The notes beneath the pieces were generated by a model that had not been told where the DNA came from, searched no databases, and saw only the letters and a list, made by a program, of their open reading frames with translations. A stretch of 64,000 nucleotides of DNA, taken from NCBI GenBank assembly GCA_951812575.1, contig OX638322.1, positions 4,468,501 through 4,532,500 on the forward strand. The letters are read 5' to 3'. The translations under genes and the position numbers were made by a program. Positions 25,689 through 34,216 of this stretch are shown in pieces; within the stretch, counting starts at the first letter, position 1, and each line of letters starts with the position of its first letter. The stretch comes from Candidatus Binatia bacterium. GTDB lineage: Bacteria; Desulfobacterota; Binatia; Bin18.

Positions 25689-26240
25689 ATGGGTACGCCG
25701 AGCCTTCCCGAGCCCGTGAAATTATTGATGGCTCTGCTTGCCGCCGATACGGCGCTCTTCAACCAGGCAACTGCCCGGCTGGAGTCGGCCTATGGTCGGA
25801 TTGATTTGGAAAGCGCCGTTTTTGCCTGGGAGACCACAGACTATTATCGAGCGGAGATGGGCGGTCATCTGCTGCGGCGCTTTGTCACGTTTGAGCAACT
25901 CATCACGCCTGAAGACCTGATTCGCCTGAAGCTCGAAGCCAACGAGCTGGAATACGCCTTTGCCACTCCACCGGGTCCGGCTTCGCCACGGCGCGTGAAT
26001 CTCGACCCCGGCTATATTGATGCGATGAAGCTGGTCCTGGCCTCAACCAAAGACCAGGCCCATCGACTCTACCTCTCGCGGGGTATCTATGCCGAGGTGA
26101 CCCTCCTCTATCATCACGCGGCCTACCATCCCTTTGTGTACACCTACGAAGATTATCGCTGGCCGGAGACGCACGACTTCCTGAAACAAGCCCGCAAGAA
26201 ATATCTGAGACAGCTACGGGAGCGGCAGAGCATGGCATAG
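25689..26240 (+). CDS. DUF4416 family protein
   Basis: A 183-residue protein with the DUF4416 pattern: P-V-K-L-L-M-A-L-L at the start, F-A-W-E-T-T-D-Y-Y-x-x-E-M-G in the middle, N-L-D-P-G-Y-I and a Y-H-H-A-A-Y-H-P-F-V-Y-T-Y-E-D-Y-R-W-P ending. Function unknown. It follows coaBC by 22 bases and may be cotranscribed. From memory the family is mostly found in deltaproteobacterial and related genomes, giving weak support for the lineage. Confidence 0.85.
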   Translation: MGTPSLPEPVKLLMALLAADTALFNQATARLESAYGRIDLESAVFAWETTDYYRAEMGGHLLRRFVTFEQLITPEDLIRLKLEANELEYAFATPPGPASPRRVNLDPGYIDAMKLVLASTKDQAHRLYLSRGIYAEVTLLYHHAAYHPFVYTYEDYRWPETHDFLKQARKKYLRQLRERQSMA

Positions 26241-26272
26241 GGGCAGGATCCGACAACCGACCCAACCAACGC

Positions 26273-26710
26273 TCAAAGCCGCCTGCCTAGCATCTCCCTT
26301 AACGCGCGGGGCAAGCGTTTCACTTTCCCCGCGTCATCAACACAGGCGTGCTGCGTCGCCCCCTCTGCGATCAACATATCGTCAGCCGGGCGAACAAGCC
26401 GATAGCCGAATCGAATACTCGCTCCACCCACCGCCTCAATCGTCGTCGTCATCTTGAGGACGTCATCGAACAGCGCGACGGCCCGGTAGCGACACTGGAC
26501 TTCCCGAACGGGAAAGTGAAACCCTTCCGCTTCCAGCTCGCGGTACGGCTTACCCAGCGCGCGCAGGAGCGCCACCCGGCCCTCTTCAAACCAGGGCAGA
26601 TAGGCAGCATGATGCGCCATCCCTGCCTGGTCAGTCTCGGCGTAGCGGACACGCAGGGTGTGGGGGTGGGAGGGAGGGACTGGGGAAGGAGATTGCTCGG
26701 TCTTTGCCAT
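26273..26710 (-). CDS. Acyl-CoA thioesterase (4HBT/YbgC-like)
   Basis: A 145-residue hot-dog fold thioesterase. The 4HBT motif is V-R-Y-A-E-T-D-Q-A-G-M-A-H-H-A-A-Y at residues 21-37, with the catalytic Asp27. It hydrolyses acyl-CoA thioesters in the cytoplasm. Start ATG 26710 sits 26 bases after the upstream hydratase stop; a longer form would overlap that gene. The first ~15 residues are Ser/Pro-rich. Grouped with enoyl-CoA hydratase on the minus strand, so it is plausibly part of acyl-CoA metabolism. Confidence 0.87.
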   Translation of the reverse strand: MAKTEQSPSPVPPSHPHTLRVRYAETDQAGMAHHAAYLPWFEEGRVALLRALGKPYRELEAEGFHFPVREVQCRYRAVALFDDVLKMTTTIEAVGGASIRFGYRLVRPADDMLIAEGATQHACVDDAGKVKRLPRALREMLGRRL

Positions 26711-26736
26711 GAACCCTAGTCCCCAACCCCTAATCC

Positions 26737-27513
26737 CTACCTCCCCTTCCAGTCCGGTTTGCGCTTCTCGGCAAAGGCCCGGGGACCTTCGACTACGTCT
26801 TCGGAGTTCATCATCTGCTTGAGCGCCGGGTAGGACTGGGCAAAGGCTTCGTCCAAGGTCAGCCCCGCCCCCATCATGGCGCACTGTTTGGTCGCCCGGA
26901 CCGACAGGGGGGCGCATTCCTGGATTTCGTCCGTCCAGCGTTTCACCGTCGCCTTGAGGTCTGCCAATGGAACGACTTCATTCACGACGCCCCAGCGATG
27001 CGCTTCCTGGGCAGTCATATGCTTGCCGGTCAGCATATAGCCCAGCGCGATCTTGAGCGGCATTTGGCGCGGTAAACGGTGGACGCCACCCGCGGCAGCG
27101 GCCAAACCGACACGCGGTTCAGGCAACCCGAGCCGCGCATGGTCGGCGGCCACAATGATGTCACACGCCAGCGCCATCTCAAACCCGCCACCCAGGGCAA
27201 AACCATTCACTGCAGCAATGGTTGGTTTCCAGATATCGGTACGGTCGGTTAAGCCCCCAAAGCCGCCCTTGGCTCGCTTTTTCGGGAAGCCGTGTTCTGC
27301 GGTGTATTTGAGATCGTTCCCGGCCGAAAACGCTTTCTCCCCAGCACCGGTCAGGACAATCACCCAGGTATTGTCGTCGGCGAGCGCGTCATCCCAGATT
27401 GCCGACAACTCCTCGGCAGCCGGTGGGTGGACAGCATTCAGCCGCTCCGGGCGGTTCATGGTGATGGTGGCAACATGGCCGTCCTTTTCATAGAGTGCAT
27501 ATTCGTACGTCAT
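26737..27513 (-). CDS. Enoyl-CoA hydratase/isomerase family protein
   Basis: A 258-residue crotonase-fold enzyme. Seen: A-G-N-D-L near 67 (oxyanion hole), G-F-A-L-G-G-G-F-E-M near 110 with a catalytic-type Glu, and L-P-E-P-R-V-G-L with the second Glu. Members hydrate enoyl-CoA or isomerise, cleave or dehalogenate acyl-CoAs. The two Glu residues fit hydratase activity. ATG 27513 has GAGGGAGG upstream. Followed on the strand by a thioesterase gene. Exact substrate unclear. Confidence 0.9.
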   Translation of the reverse strand: MTYEYALYEKDGHVATITMNRPERLNAVHPPAAEELSAIWDDALADDNTWVIVLTGAGEKAFSAGNDLKYTAEHGFPKKRAKGGFGGLTDRTDIWKPTIAAVNGFALGGGFEMALACDIIVAADHARLGLPEPRVGLAAAAGGVHRLPRQMPLKIALGYMLTGKHMTAQEAHRWGVVNEVVPLADLKATVKRWTDEIQECAPLSVRATKQCAMMGAGLTLDEAFAQSYPALKQMMNSEDVVEGPRAFAEKRKPDWKGR

Positions 27514-27615
27514 AGTTCCTCCCTCATTCACTGTCGATTTTCATCTGACCAGCGGTGTTTGGCGTGGCCAAAAGCGGATTGGATACTACCGTTCCGTCGT
27601 GGTAAAAGCAACAAA

Positions 27616-28350
27616 ATGGCGCCTCACCCCTCCCCTCTGTCAGAACAGGTGGCCCTGATTACCGGCGCGGGCCGCGGCATCGGCAGAGCTATCGCCCTCA
27701 GGCTTGCTCAGGTGGGAGCGCAGACCGTGCTGGCCGCCCGGACCGAACAGGAACTCCAGGCAACGGTACGGAGTATTCAGGACACTGGCGGCGAGGCGCT
27801 CTCGGTTCCGACGGACTTACAGCAGGATGAGCAGGTCACGACGCTCGTGGAGACAACGCTCGCGCGCTACAAACGCATTGACATCCTGGTCAATAATGCC
27901 GGTGGTGGGCCGCCGCGCACACCCATCGTGAAATCGCGCCTCACCGACTGGGAATCCGTCTTACGGGTGAATCTGTTCGCGGCCATGTCCCTCACCAAGC
28001 AGGTCCTTCCAGCCATGATCGAACGCCGACACGGCACAATCATCATGTTGGGGTCAACGGCCAGTTTGAGCGGGCGGGCCGGCGAGGCCGCCTATGCAGC
28101 CAGTAAGTTTGGCCTGCGTGGGTTTACGCAAGCGTTATTTGAGGAGGTGCGACGGTACGGTATCAAGGTCTCCTTGCTCTGTCCGGGCTCGGTTGACACC
28201 GCGCTCATTCCGTATAATAAGCGGCTGAATCGCGAGAAGCTCCTCAGTCCGGATGACGTCGCAGAGGCCGCCTACCATATTATCACTGCCTCGCCGCGCG
28301 CCTGTCCGGCTGAAGTGATCCTCCAGCCCCAATTTGAGCCGTTTACGTAA
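27616..28350 (+). CDS. SDR family oxidoreductase
   Basis: A 244-residue classical SDR (FabG-like). Cofactor motif G-A-G-R-G-I-G near 16-22, N-N-A-G-G around 94-98, catalytic Y-A-A-S-K near 160, and C-P-G-S-V-D-T. It ends A-E-V-I-L-Q-P, as in the family C-terminus. ATG 27616 is chosen since the conserved N-terminus starts here; upstream frame reads through the divergent hydratase start. Followed by a second SDR after 17 bases. Confidence 0.88.
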   Translation: MAPHPSPLSEQVALITGAGRGIGRAIALRLAQVGAQTVLAARTEQELQATVRSIQDTGGEALSVPTDLQQDEQVTTLVETTLARYKRIDILVNNAGGGPPRTPIVKSRLTDWESVLRVNLFAAMSLTKQVLPAMIERRHGTIIMLGSTASLSGRAGEAAYAASKFGLRGFTQALFEEVRRYGIKVSLLCPGSVDTALIPYNKRLNREKLLSPDDVAEAAYHIITASPRACPAEVILQPQFEPFT

Positions 28351-28367
28351 ACCCGTATCATTTTCCT

Positions 28368-29099
28368 ATGGACCTCAGCGGCAAAGTCGCCCTCGTCACC
28401 GGTGGAGCAAAGCGTGTAGGGAAAGCCATCGTCCTTGCGCTTGCCCAGCGGGGCTGCAAGCTTGTGGTCCACTACTACACCTCTCAGACCGAAGCGGAAG
28501 CAACCGTTCGAGAACTCCGAAGCGCCGGTCATGAGGCACTCGCCCTTCAGGCGGACATCAGCCGCGAAACAGATGTTGACAGGATGATCGAACAAGCGCT
28601 TGGGCATTTCGAGCGCATCGACGTGTTAGTCAACAACGCTGCCCTCTTTTACCGTACCCCGATTGATACGGTCACGTTTGATGACTGGGAACGGATTATG
28701 GACGTGAACCTGGACGGCACCTTCTATTGCGCGCATAAAATCGGTCTTCGCATGAAGGAGTGGGGCTGGGGGCATATTATCAACATGGCCGATGTGGCAG
28801 GGCAACGCCCGTGGGCCGACTATGTGCCCTACTCTGTCTCAAAAGCCTGCGTGCTGGCCTTCAGCCAGGGGCTGGCAATGGAACTCGCGCCCGAAGTCAT
28901 GGTCAACGCTGTCATCCCAGGTCCGGTTCTGTTCCAGGACGATACGCCGCAGGAAGTCCAGCGTCGCGAAATCGAAAAGACCCTGGTCAAACGCGCCGGA
29001 ACCCCCGAGGAAGTCGCCCAGCTCGTGGTCTTTGTGGCGGAGTCCGATTTCAGTACGGGCGCGGTGTTTTCGGTCGATGGGGGACGGGGTCTGCTGTGA
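28368..29099 (+). CDS. SDR family oxidoreductase, pteridine-reductase-like
   Basis: A 243-residue SDR. The cofactor motif T-G-G-A-K-R-V-G replaces the more usual G-x-x-x-G-I-G; this K/R-R-V/I-G variant is typical of pteridine reductases (FolM/PTR1). N-N-A-A near 90 and Y-S-V-S-K near 156 (catalytic Tyr-Lys) are present, and P-G-P-V-L-F follows. FolM-type enzymes reduce dihydrofolate or dihydromonapterin; a general carbonyl reductase is possible too. Cotranscribed with the upstream SDR. Confidence 0.85.
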   Translation: MDLSGKVALVTGGAKRVGKAIVLALAQRGCKLVVHYYTSQTEAEATVRELRSAGHEALALQADISRETDVDRMIEQALGHFERIDVLVNNAALFYRTPIDTVTFDDWERIMDVNLDGTFYCAHKIGLRMKEWGWGHIINMADVAGQRPWADYVPYSVSKACVLAFSQGLAMELAPEVMVNAVIPGPVLFQDDTPQEVQRREIEKTLVKRAGTPEEVAQLVVFVAESDFSTGAVFSVDGGRGLL

Positions 29100-29198
29100 A
29101 GCCCGTCCGCGCTTGTTTTTTTGTTCTCATACAGAATAGGGGGAACCGCACGACAACATATCATCAGAAACGCAGAAGTTCGGAACGAAGTGTCGAAC

Positions 29199-30669
29199 AT
29201 GGAACATCTCACTGATCAACATGTGACTTTTGGGAAGGCGCGGAGAGCTTTTCTCCTCCGTCTCTGTCTTGGGTTCATGGTCTTGGTTCCTTCCCTGGCC
29301 CATGCCGCTACGTTAGGGATTCCCGGCAACGGGACTAAACTATCAGGTATCGGAGTCATCTCCGGCTGGAAGTGTGAGGCCGAGGGAGACCTGACCATCG
29401 TCTTCAACGACGACGGGAAACACATTCCTCTGCTGTACGGCACTGAGCGCACCGATGCCCGCGCCGACGATCAATGTCTTGATAATGATCATGACAATGT
29501 CGGCTTTGTGGCCATCTGGAACTGGGGCAACCTGGGTGATGGGGAGCATACCGCCGTGGCCTACGATGATGGTGTGAAGTTTGCCGAGAGTACGTTCACG
29601 GTGACAACCCCCGGCACGGATTTTTTGAGAGGGGCAAGCAAGCAGATCACCGTCGATGATTTTCCCAATCCCGGTGATACCACGGTGCTGGAGTGGAATC
29701 AGGGCACCCAGCATTTTGAGATCGTCAAGGCAGATCTCATTGAGGACCCCCCGGCCTCCTATGACCGGGCCTACTGGCGGGAGGTCAGACGAGACATTGC
29801 TGCCCGCACCTACACAAGTGAGGACTTCCTGTATGCGTCTCTCCCGGCCCTCGACGCTTGTATCGCGGGCACCCTGACCCAGGAGGCGAAGGACCCGGGC
29901 GCTGGAAGGCATGAATCAGATTCGCGCTTTGCATGGCCTCGCCGATGTCAGGTATAGCTTCCTGTACGATACGAGTGTCCAAGAATCTGCCCTGATTCAG
30001 GCTGCGAATGGCTATTTGACTCATCATCCTGAGCCGAACCTGGAATGCTACACTGAAGCAGGGGACGAAGCGAGCGGTACCAGTAACCTCTCGGGCTTTA
30101 CAATAAATGGACGTGGCCGAGACCAGGACCCGGTTCAGGAGATGATCGGCTGGGCCAACGACGCCCGTAACCTCAGCCTCGTAGCCGCGGCCGGTCACCG
30201 TCGCTGGATACTCAACCCTTTCGCGACCTATATGAGTTACGGTCAAGTATATGGTTACGCCGCGCAGAAGGCATTTGGCTTCGGTCGTGAGCCTAGTATC
30301 CTCCCTGCCATTGAGGTCGATTATGTTGCCTTCCCGTATGAAACGTACCCCTTCACCCTCATGTCCGATGATCCACCCTGGAGTTTCAGCGTGGTCGAAG
30401 ACAAAATCAACTTTTGGAACAATCGGCATCCATACTTCGATAGCGCAACCGTCAGCGTGACCCGCGTATCTGACGGAACCAGTCTGACAGTCGGCAATCT
30501 CTATACCGATACCAGAGCATTTGGGGTGCCCAATTTTCTGAGTTGGAATGTTGCAGGTTGGGAGTTTGACACCCTATACCAAGTCGAGATCAACAACGTC
30601 GCCATGCAGAGTGGGGGAACACGGAGCTTTTCTTATCAGGTGTACATTGATCGGGCCGGACTGAGGTGA
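29199..30669 (+). pseudogene. Secreted CAP-domain protein with N-terminal GWKC module, interrupted by a frameshift
   Basis: The first frame (29199-29957) starts with a signal peptide ending A-H-A near residue 36. It continues with the GWKC module: I-P-G-N-G-T-K-L-S-G-I-G, G-W-K-C, then I-W-N-W-G-N-L-G-D-G-E-H and D-F-P-N-P-G-D-T. The second frame begins inside it (A-L-E-G-M-N-Q-I-R from about 29899) and carries a CAP/SCP-like domain to 30669. A single extra base in 29884-29899 would split one ~490-residue protein. CAP proteins are secreted and diverse in role. Homologous N-terminal modules occur at 40843-41895 and 41900-42739. Either a true mutation or an assembly error. Confidence 0.72.
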
Positions 30670-30967
30670 CGAAGCATCCGGCCCCAACGCGATTCGCGTC
30701 CATGACATCGGGACGGGCAACGGGCCGAGCAAACTCTTGGGGCTGGCGTTTGATACCCCGTCGTCACGCGGCGTCTGGCATACGGCTCCCTATCTGCACG
30801 ATGGGCGGGCATCTACCCTCCAAGAGGCCCTAATCGTCCACAACCCCACTGACCACCACGGCCAGACTTCGCACTTATCGGAGCAGGAGCTTCAAGACTT
30901 GGTGGCTTTTCTGCTATCTCTCGAAGGAGATAAGAGTCTGGTGCAAAACTTGGGGCGCGTGGAGTAA
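30665..30967 (+). pseudogene. C-terminal fragment of a di-heme cytochrome c / peroxidase-type protein
   Basis: About 100 codons without a proper start. The text G-P-S-K-L-L-G-L-A-F-D-T-P-S-S-R-G-V-W, T-A-P-Y-L-H-D-G-R-A and D-H-H-G-Q-T-S-H-L-S, then L-V-A-F-L-L-S-L, is the usual C-terminal piece of bacterial di-heme cytochromes. A TGA (30662-30664) precedes it in frame. No C-x-x-C-H heme motif lies in this piece; the heme-binding N-terminal part is missing. It lies right after the CAP gene and was probably left by a deletion. Confidence 0.6.
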
Positions 30968-30981
30968 GAAAAGAGAGTTCC

Positions 30982-31212
30982 ATGCTATTGACCATCGAAG
31001 GTGTCTATTCGGATGGGAAAGTCGAACTTACAGAAACGCCAACTGGGGTAGAACAGGCAAAAGTGCTCGTGACCTTTCTGCCACAGGTAAAGCCGTCTGA
31101 GTCAACTCGCTATCTCAGCTATGGTCAGTTCGCTGGTGAGAATATGTCCACGGAGGAGGATTTTTTGACCGCTGAGTGGCACGGAAAGACCGAAGGTCAA
31201 AATGACGACTAG
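30982..31212 (+). CDS. VapB/DUF104-like antitoxin
   Basis: A 76-residue protein starting M-L-L-T-I-E-G-V-Y-S-D-G-K-V-E-L, with V-L-V-T-F-L-P near 30 and an acidic M-S-T-E-E-D-F-L-T-A-E-W-H-G-K tail. The beta-strand start and the tail fit the small DUF104/AF2212-like antitoxins that accompany PIN RNases. The next frame (31202 on) overlaps its end, but only a short piece remains. Probably an orphaned antitoxin. The RBS is a GAGAG just upstream of ATG. Confidence 0.65.
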   Translation: MLLTIEGVYSDGKVELTETPTGVEQAKVLVTFLPQVKPSESTRYLSYGQFAGENMSTEEDFLTAEWHGKTEGQNDD

Positions 31213-31321
31213 AGATGCTGATCCACGAGTACGTGTCCTTCCGCTAGACCTGACTGTGTTGAACAAGTCATCATCCTTAACCTCAGTCACAGAACAGCCC
31301 GCTACACTCCCTCCACGATGA
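31202..31321 (+). pseudogene. Short PIN-toxin-like remnant
   Basis: A 39-codon frame beginning ATG 31202, overlapping the antitoxin end, and stopping inside the trmB start (ATGA). It reads D-P-R-V-R-V-L-P-L-D-L-T-V-L, similar to a mid-protein strand of PIN toxins. The N-terminal metal-binding strand and the C-terminal acidic residues are absent. It is placed exactly where a toxin should be, so a decayed toxin is the best reading, but the similarity is short. Confidence 0.3.
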
Positions 31322-31914
31322 GCGCCGAGCCTATCCTCCCCAGCCTCACTCCCCCAGCCTGGGAGGATATATTCGGCAACGCCAATCCGGTTGAAGTCGA
31401 AATCGGTCCTGGGAAAGGCGCCTTTCTCCTGGCGGCGGCTCAAAGCACGCCGGAGCATAATTTCTTTGGGGTCGAGTTCTCCAGACGGCGGGTGTACCGG
31501 ATCAAAGAGCTGATTGAGCGCGAACAGCCGGGTAACGTGCTCGCCCTTGCCGCCGATATCGGTTGCGTGCTCAACACCCTGATTCGGCCCGAATCCGTAA
31601 CCGTCTTTCATCTCTACTTCCCGGACCCGTGGTGGAAGCGGCGGCATCACCGCCGGCGTCTGTTTCGGGGTGACTTCTGTGTTGCGCTCACCCGCGCGCT
31701 CGTTCCCGGCGGAAAGATATTGATCGCCACCGATGTCCAGACGTATTTTGTCGAAATGGTCAAGCAGTTGGAAGCAGTCCCTGAGCTGGCGCAATTCCCT
31801 TGGCAGCGGGACCAGCGGAATCGGAACGGCAAGTTGATCCTGACCGACTTTGAACGTCAGTTTATGGACGCGGGCAAGCCCATCTACTACGCCGGCTTCC
31901 GCAAGAAAGCATAG
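31318..31914 (+). CDS. trmB: tRNA (guanine-N7-)-methyltransferase
   Basis: A 198-residue TrmB. It methylates N7 of G46 in tRNA using SAM. Motif I reads V-E-I-G-P-G-K-G near residues 27-34, followed by G-V-E-F at 49-52. The family signature Y-F-P-D-P-W-W-K-R-R-H-H-R-R-R appears near 100 (usually F-P-D-P-W-P-K). The final part T-D-F-E-R-Q-F-M-D-A-G-K-P-I-Y is typical. Start ATG 31318 overlaps the remnant frame before it. Convergent with the transketolase gene across a repeat. Confidence 0.93.
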   Translation: MSAEPILPSLTPPAWEDIFGNANPVEVEIGPGKGAFLLAAAQSTPEHNFFGVEFSRRRVYRIKELIEREQPGNVLALAADIGCVLNTLIRPESVTVFHLYFPDPWWKRRHHRRRLFRGDFCVALTRALVPGGKILIATDVQTYFVEMVKQLEAVPELAQFPWQRDQRNRNGKLILTDFERQFMDAGKPIYYAGFRKKA

Positions 31915-31922
31915 GGCTATTT

Positions 31923-31963
31923 CCCCCTCACCCCAGCCCTCTCCCCCAAGGGGGCGAGGGGGA
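31923..31963. repeat. Dispersed CCCTCTCCC/GGGAGAGGG-type repeat, copy 2 (inverted)
   Basis: CCCCCTCACCCCAGCCCTCTCCCC followed by a G-rich arm, related in inverted orientation to 20159-20195 and 54825-54863. It lies between the convergent trmB and transketolase genes and could fold into a bidirectional terminator-like hairpin. Confidence 0.72.
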
Positions 31964-31990
31964 AGATGTCCTCCGTATGAAGTGGGTTTA

Positions 31991-33832
31991 TTAGGCTGCC
32001 AGCTTTTTCACGTGGGCGACGATATGTTGGGCGCTGATGCCAAAGGCATCCAGCAACTCTGCCGACGCGCCGGAGCGAGGAACACCGTTTACGGCGAGTT
32101 TGTGCACCTTGACCCCATGAGCCGCAACCGCGTTCAGCACGGCGTCGCCCAAACCGCCGTCGTAATAATGGTCTTCAACCACGAGCAGGGTATTATTCGT
32201 TTGCCGGGCCGCCGCCAGTAGGCCCTGGGCATCAATCGGTTTGACCGAATAGGCGTCAATCAGACGGATAGCCACCCCTTCGCTTTTCAGCATCTCGCTG
32301 GCCGCAAGCGCTTCGTGCAGCGTCACCCCGGCGGCAACGACCGTCAGCACATCGTTAGCGCTGGACCGCAGCAGTTTGCTGCCACCAATGGGAAACTCCT
32401 CGGTGTTGGGATAGAGCACCGGCGTTGCCGGACGGGTCGTGCGCAGATAGGTCGTGCCGGGCAGGTCGGGCATGGCGCTGACCAGACGTTCGGTTGCCAC
32501 CGCATCGCTGGGATAGAGTACGACCGAGTTGGGAATGGCCCGCATCATCGCCAGGTCTTCCAACCCCATCTGAGACGGGCCGTCTTCCCCAATCGAGACC
32601 CCACAGTGCGAGCCAACGTATTTGATACACACGCCGGAGATGGCCGCCATACGGATATGGTCAAACGCGCGCGTGAGAAAGGCCGCAAACGTCGAGGCAA
32701 ACGGAATCTTGCCGCACGCCGCCAGCCCGACCGCGGCTCCGACCATGTTTTGCTCAGCAATATAACTCTCGAAATATCGCTCCGGGTGGGCCTTGAGGAA
32801 GGTTTCGGCAAAGGTCGAATTCTTGGTATCACCGTCGAGGGCGACCACCCGGGTGTCCACCGCTCCGAGCTTGGCCAGGGCGGTTCCGTAGGCCACGCGG
32901 GTCGCGACCTTCTCCCCTAACTCATAGGCCGGGGCGGGGACGCTTCCGCTGGCACCAGCCGGGGAAAACCCGTTGGTTTGCGGCCGGGTCACATCAGGTA
33001 CCTCTGCGCTTCGGTCGAGCGTCAACTCACCCAAGGCTTTGTCCAGATCCTCCCCCTTGAGCGGCTTTCCGTGCCAGCCGGGTTTATCCTCAAGAAAAGA
33101 GACGCCTTTGCCCTTGAAGGTCTTGGCCACCAGCATGGTTGGCCGGTCTTTGGTGGCGTGGGCCTGGTCGAGCGCGGCTATGACCTCTTCGATATTGTGG
33201 CCGTCAACCACGAGCGCGTTCCAACCAAAGGCGGCAAAACGACGCTGATAGGTCCCCACGTCAAAATTGTACATGGTCCGTTCGCTCTGCCCCATGCCGT
33301 TGACATCAACAATGCCGATGAGGTTATCGAGCTGATAGTACGACGCCATGGCCGCCGCTTCCCAAACACCGCCTTCTGCGACCTCCCCGTCACCCAGCAG
33401 GACGTAGACACGGTAGTCGAGCGTATCCAGGCGTTTACCGTTCAGCGCCATGCCGACCCCAACGGAGAGTCCCTGCCCGAGTGAGCCGGTTGCAGCCCCC
33501 ACCCAGGGGATGCGCGGCGTGGGGTGGCCTTCCAGATCGCTGGAGAACTTGCGGAGCGAGGGCAGCTGCTCCAGCGGCAGGGCTCCGGCTTCCGCCAGGG
33601 CCGCATAGAGGACGGGAGCGGCGTGCCCCTTCGACAGCACAAATCGGTCATTGCTCGGATGGGTCGGATTGGCGGGGTCGAAACGCATGTCGGCAAAGAA
33701 CACGGCCGCCATGATATCCGCAGCGGACAGGCATGACGTCGGATGGCCGGAGCCTGCTGCGGCTGTAGTACGTAGTGAATGGATACGCAATGTGTCCGCG
33801 GTCGCCTGTAAAGCGTTGAGATCAGCCCTCAC
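31991..33832 (-). CDS. tkt: Transketolase
   Basis: A 613-residue full-length transketolase that moves two-carbon units in the pentose phosphate pathway with thiamine diphosphate. The ThDP motif G-D-G-E-V-A-E-G-G-V-W-E-A lies near 145-157 and continues to D-N-L-I-G-I-V-D-V-N-G-M-G-Q-S. The pyrimidine-binding half has G-L-A-A-C-G-K-I-P-F and H-C-G-V-S-I-G-E-D-G-P-S-Q. It is nearer to the animal-type, ~620-residue form than to E. coli TktA (663). Its leader contains a terminator from the thiS side, so it likely has its own promoter. Confidence 0.95.
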   Translation of the reverse strand: MRADLNALQATADTLRIHSLRTTAAAGSGHPTSCLSAADIMAAVFFADMRFDPANPTHPSNDRFVLSKGHAAPVLYAALAEAGALPLEQLPSLRKFSSDLEGHPTPRIPWVGAATGSLGQGLSVGVGMALNGKRLDTLDYRVYVLLGDGEVAEGGVWEAAAMASYYQLDNLIGIVDVNGMGQSERTMYNFDVGTYQRRFAAFGWNALVVDGHNIEEVIAALDQAHATKDRPTMLVAKTFKGKGVSFLEDKPGWHGKPLKGEDLDKALGELTLDRSAEVPDVTRPQTNGFSPAGASGSVPAPAYELGEKVATRVAYGTALAKLGAVDTRVVALDGDTKNSTFAETFLKAHPERYFESYIAEQNMVGAAVGLAACGKIPFASTFAAFLTRAFDHIRMAAISGVCIKYVGSHCGVSIGEDGPSQMGLEDLAMMRAIPNSVVLYPSDAVATERLVSAMPDLPGTTYLRTTRPATPVLYPNTEEFPIGGSKLLRSSANDVLTVVAAGVTLHEALAASEMLKSEGVAIRLIDAYSVKPIDAQGLLAAARQTNNTLLVVEDHYYDGGLGDAVLNAVAAHGVKVHKLAVNGVPRSGASAELLDAFGISAQHIVAHVKKLAA

Positions 33833-33853
33833 GATTCGTCCCTCCCCCTAAAG

Positions 33854-33886
33854 GTAAAAAAGGGACACGGTCTACCGTGCCCCTTT
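33854..33886 (-). terminator. Rho-independent terminator after the ThiS-like gene
   Basis: On the minus strand an AAGGGGCACGG/CCGTGTCCCTT stem with a TAGA loop is followed by a run of six Ts. It separates the sulfur-carrier gene from transketolase. Confidence 0.85.
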
Positions 33887-33925
33887 CCACTATCATCCCC
33901 TGGCATGCGCCCTTCTTATCCGTGG

Positions 33926-34189
33926 CTATCCACACACCCCACCGGCAAGCGGTGGAAAAATGCTCAGTTCCAGTCCGTTTTCAAGGACCGTCCCCACTTC
34001 GACATAGGTATCACCCACAACAAGCATACCCGCCTGCTCGCGTGGAATGTTCAGCATATCAACCGCGTCCTGGACCGTTGCCCCAGCGGGCAGGGAGAGT
34101 GAGACTCCGTCGCGACTCCCCTGCGGGGTGTATTTTTTCAGCGCCGCAAAAAGCTTGACACTTATGGTGACGGAATCGGCCATATCCAT
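33926..34189 (-). CDS. MoaD/ThiS-family sulfur carrier with an extended C-terminus
   Basis: An 87-residue beta-grasp protein: V-K-L-F-A-A-L-K-K-Y near 12, A-G-A-T-V-Q-D-A near 35, and an F-P-P-L-A-G-G end. Normally the chain stops at Gly-Gly, which is adenylated and thiocarboxylated by an E1-like enzyme. Here three more residues, Val-Cys-Gly, follow the G-G before the TAG stop, so the di-glycine is not terminal. A protease step (JAMM-type, as for QbsE) would be needed, or the protein is used otherwise. The E1-rhodanese gene ends 27 bases upstream on the strand, making it the likely partner. Confidence 0.8.
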   Translation of the reverse strand: MDMADSVTISVKLFAALKKYTPQGSRDGVSLSLPAGATVQDAVDMLNIPREQAGMLVVGDTYVEVGTVLENGLELSIFPPLAGGVCG

Positions 34190-34216
34190 CGTGGTGCTGA
34201 GACAGATTCCCTCGAG

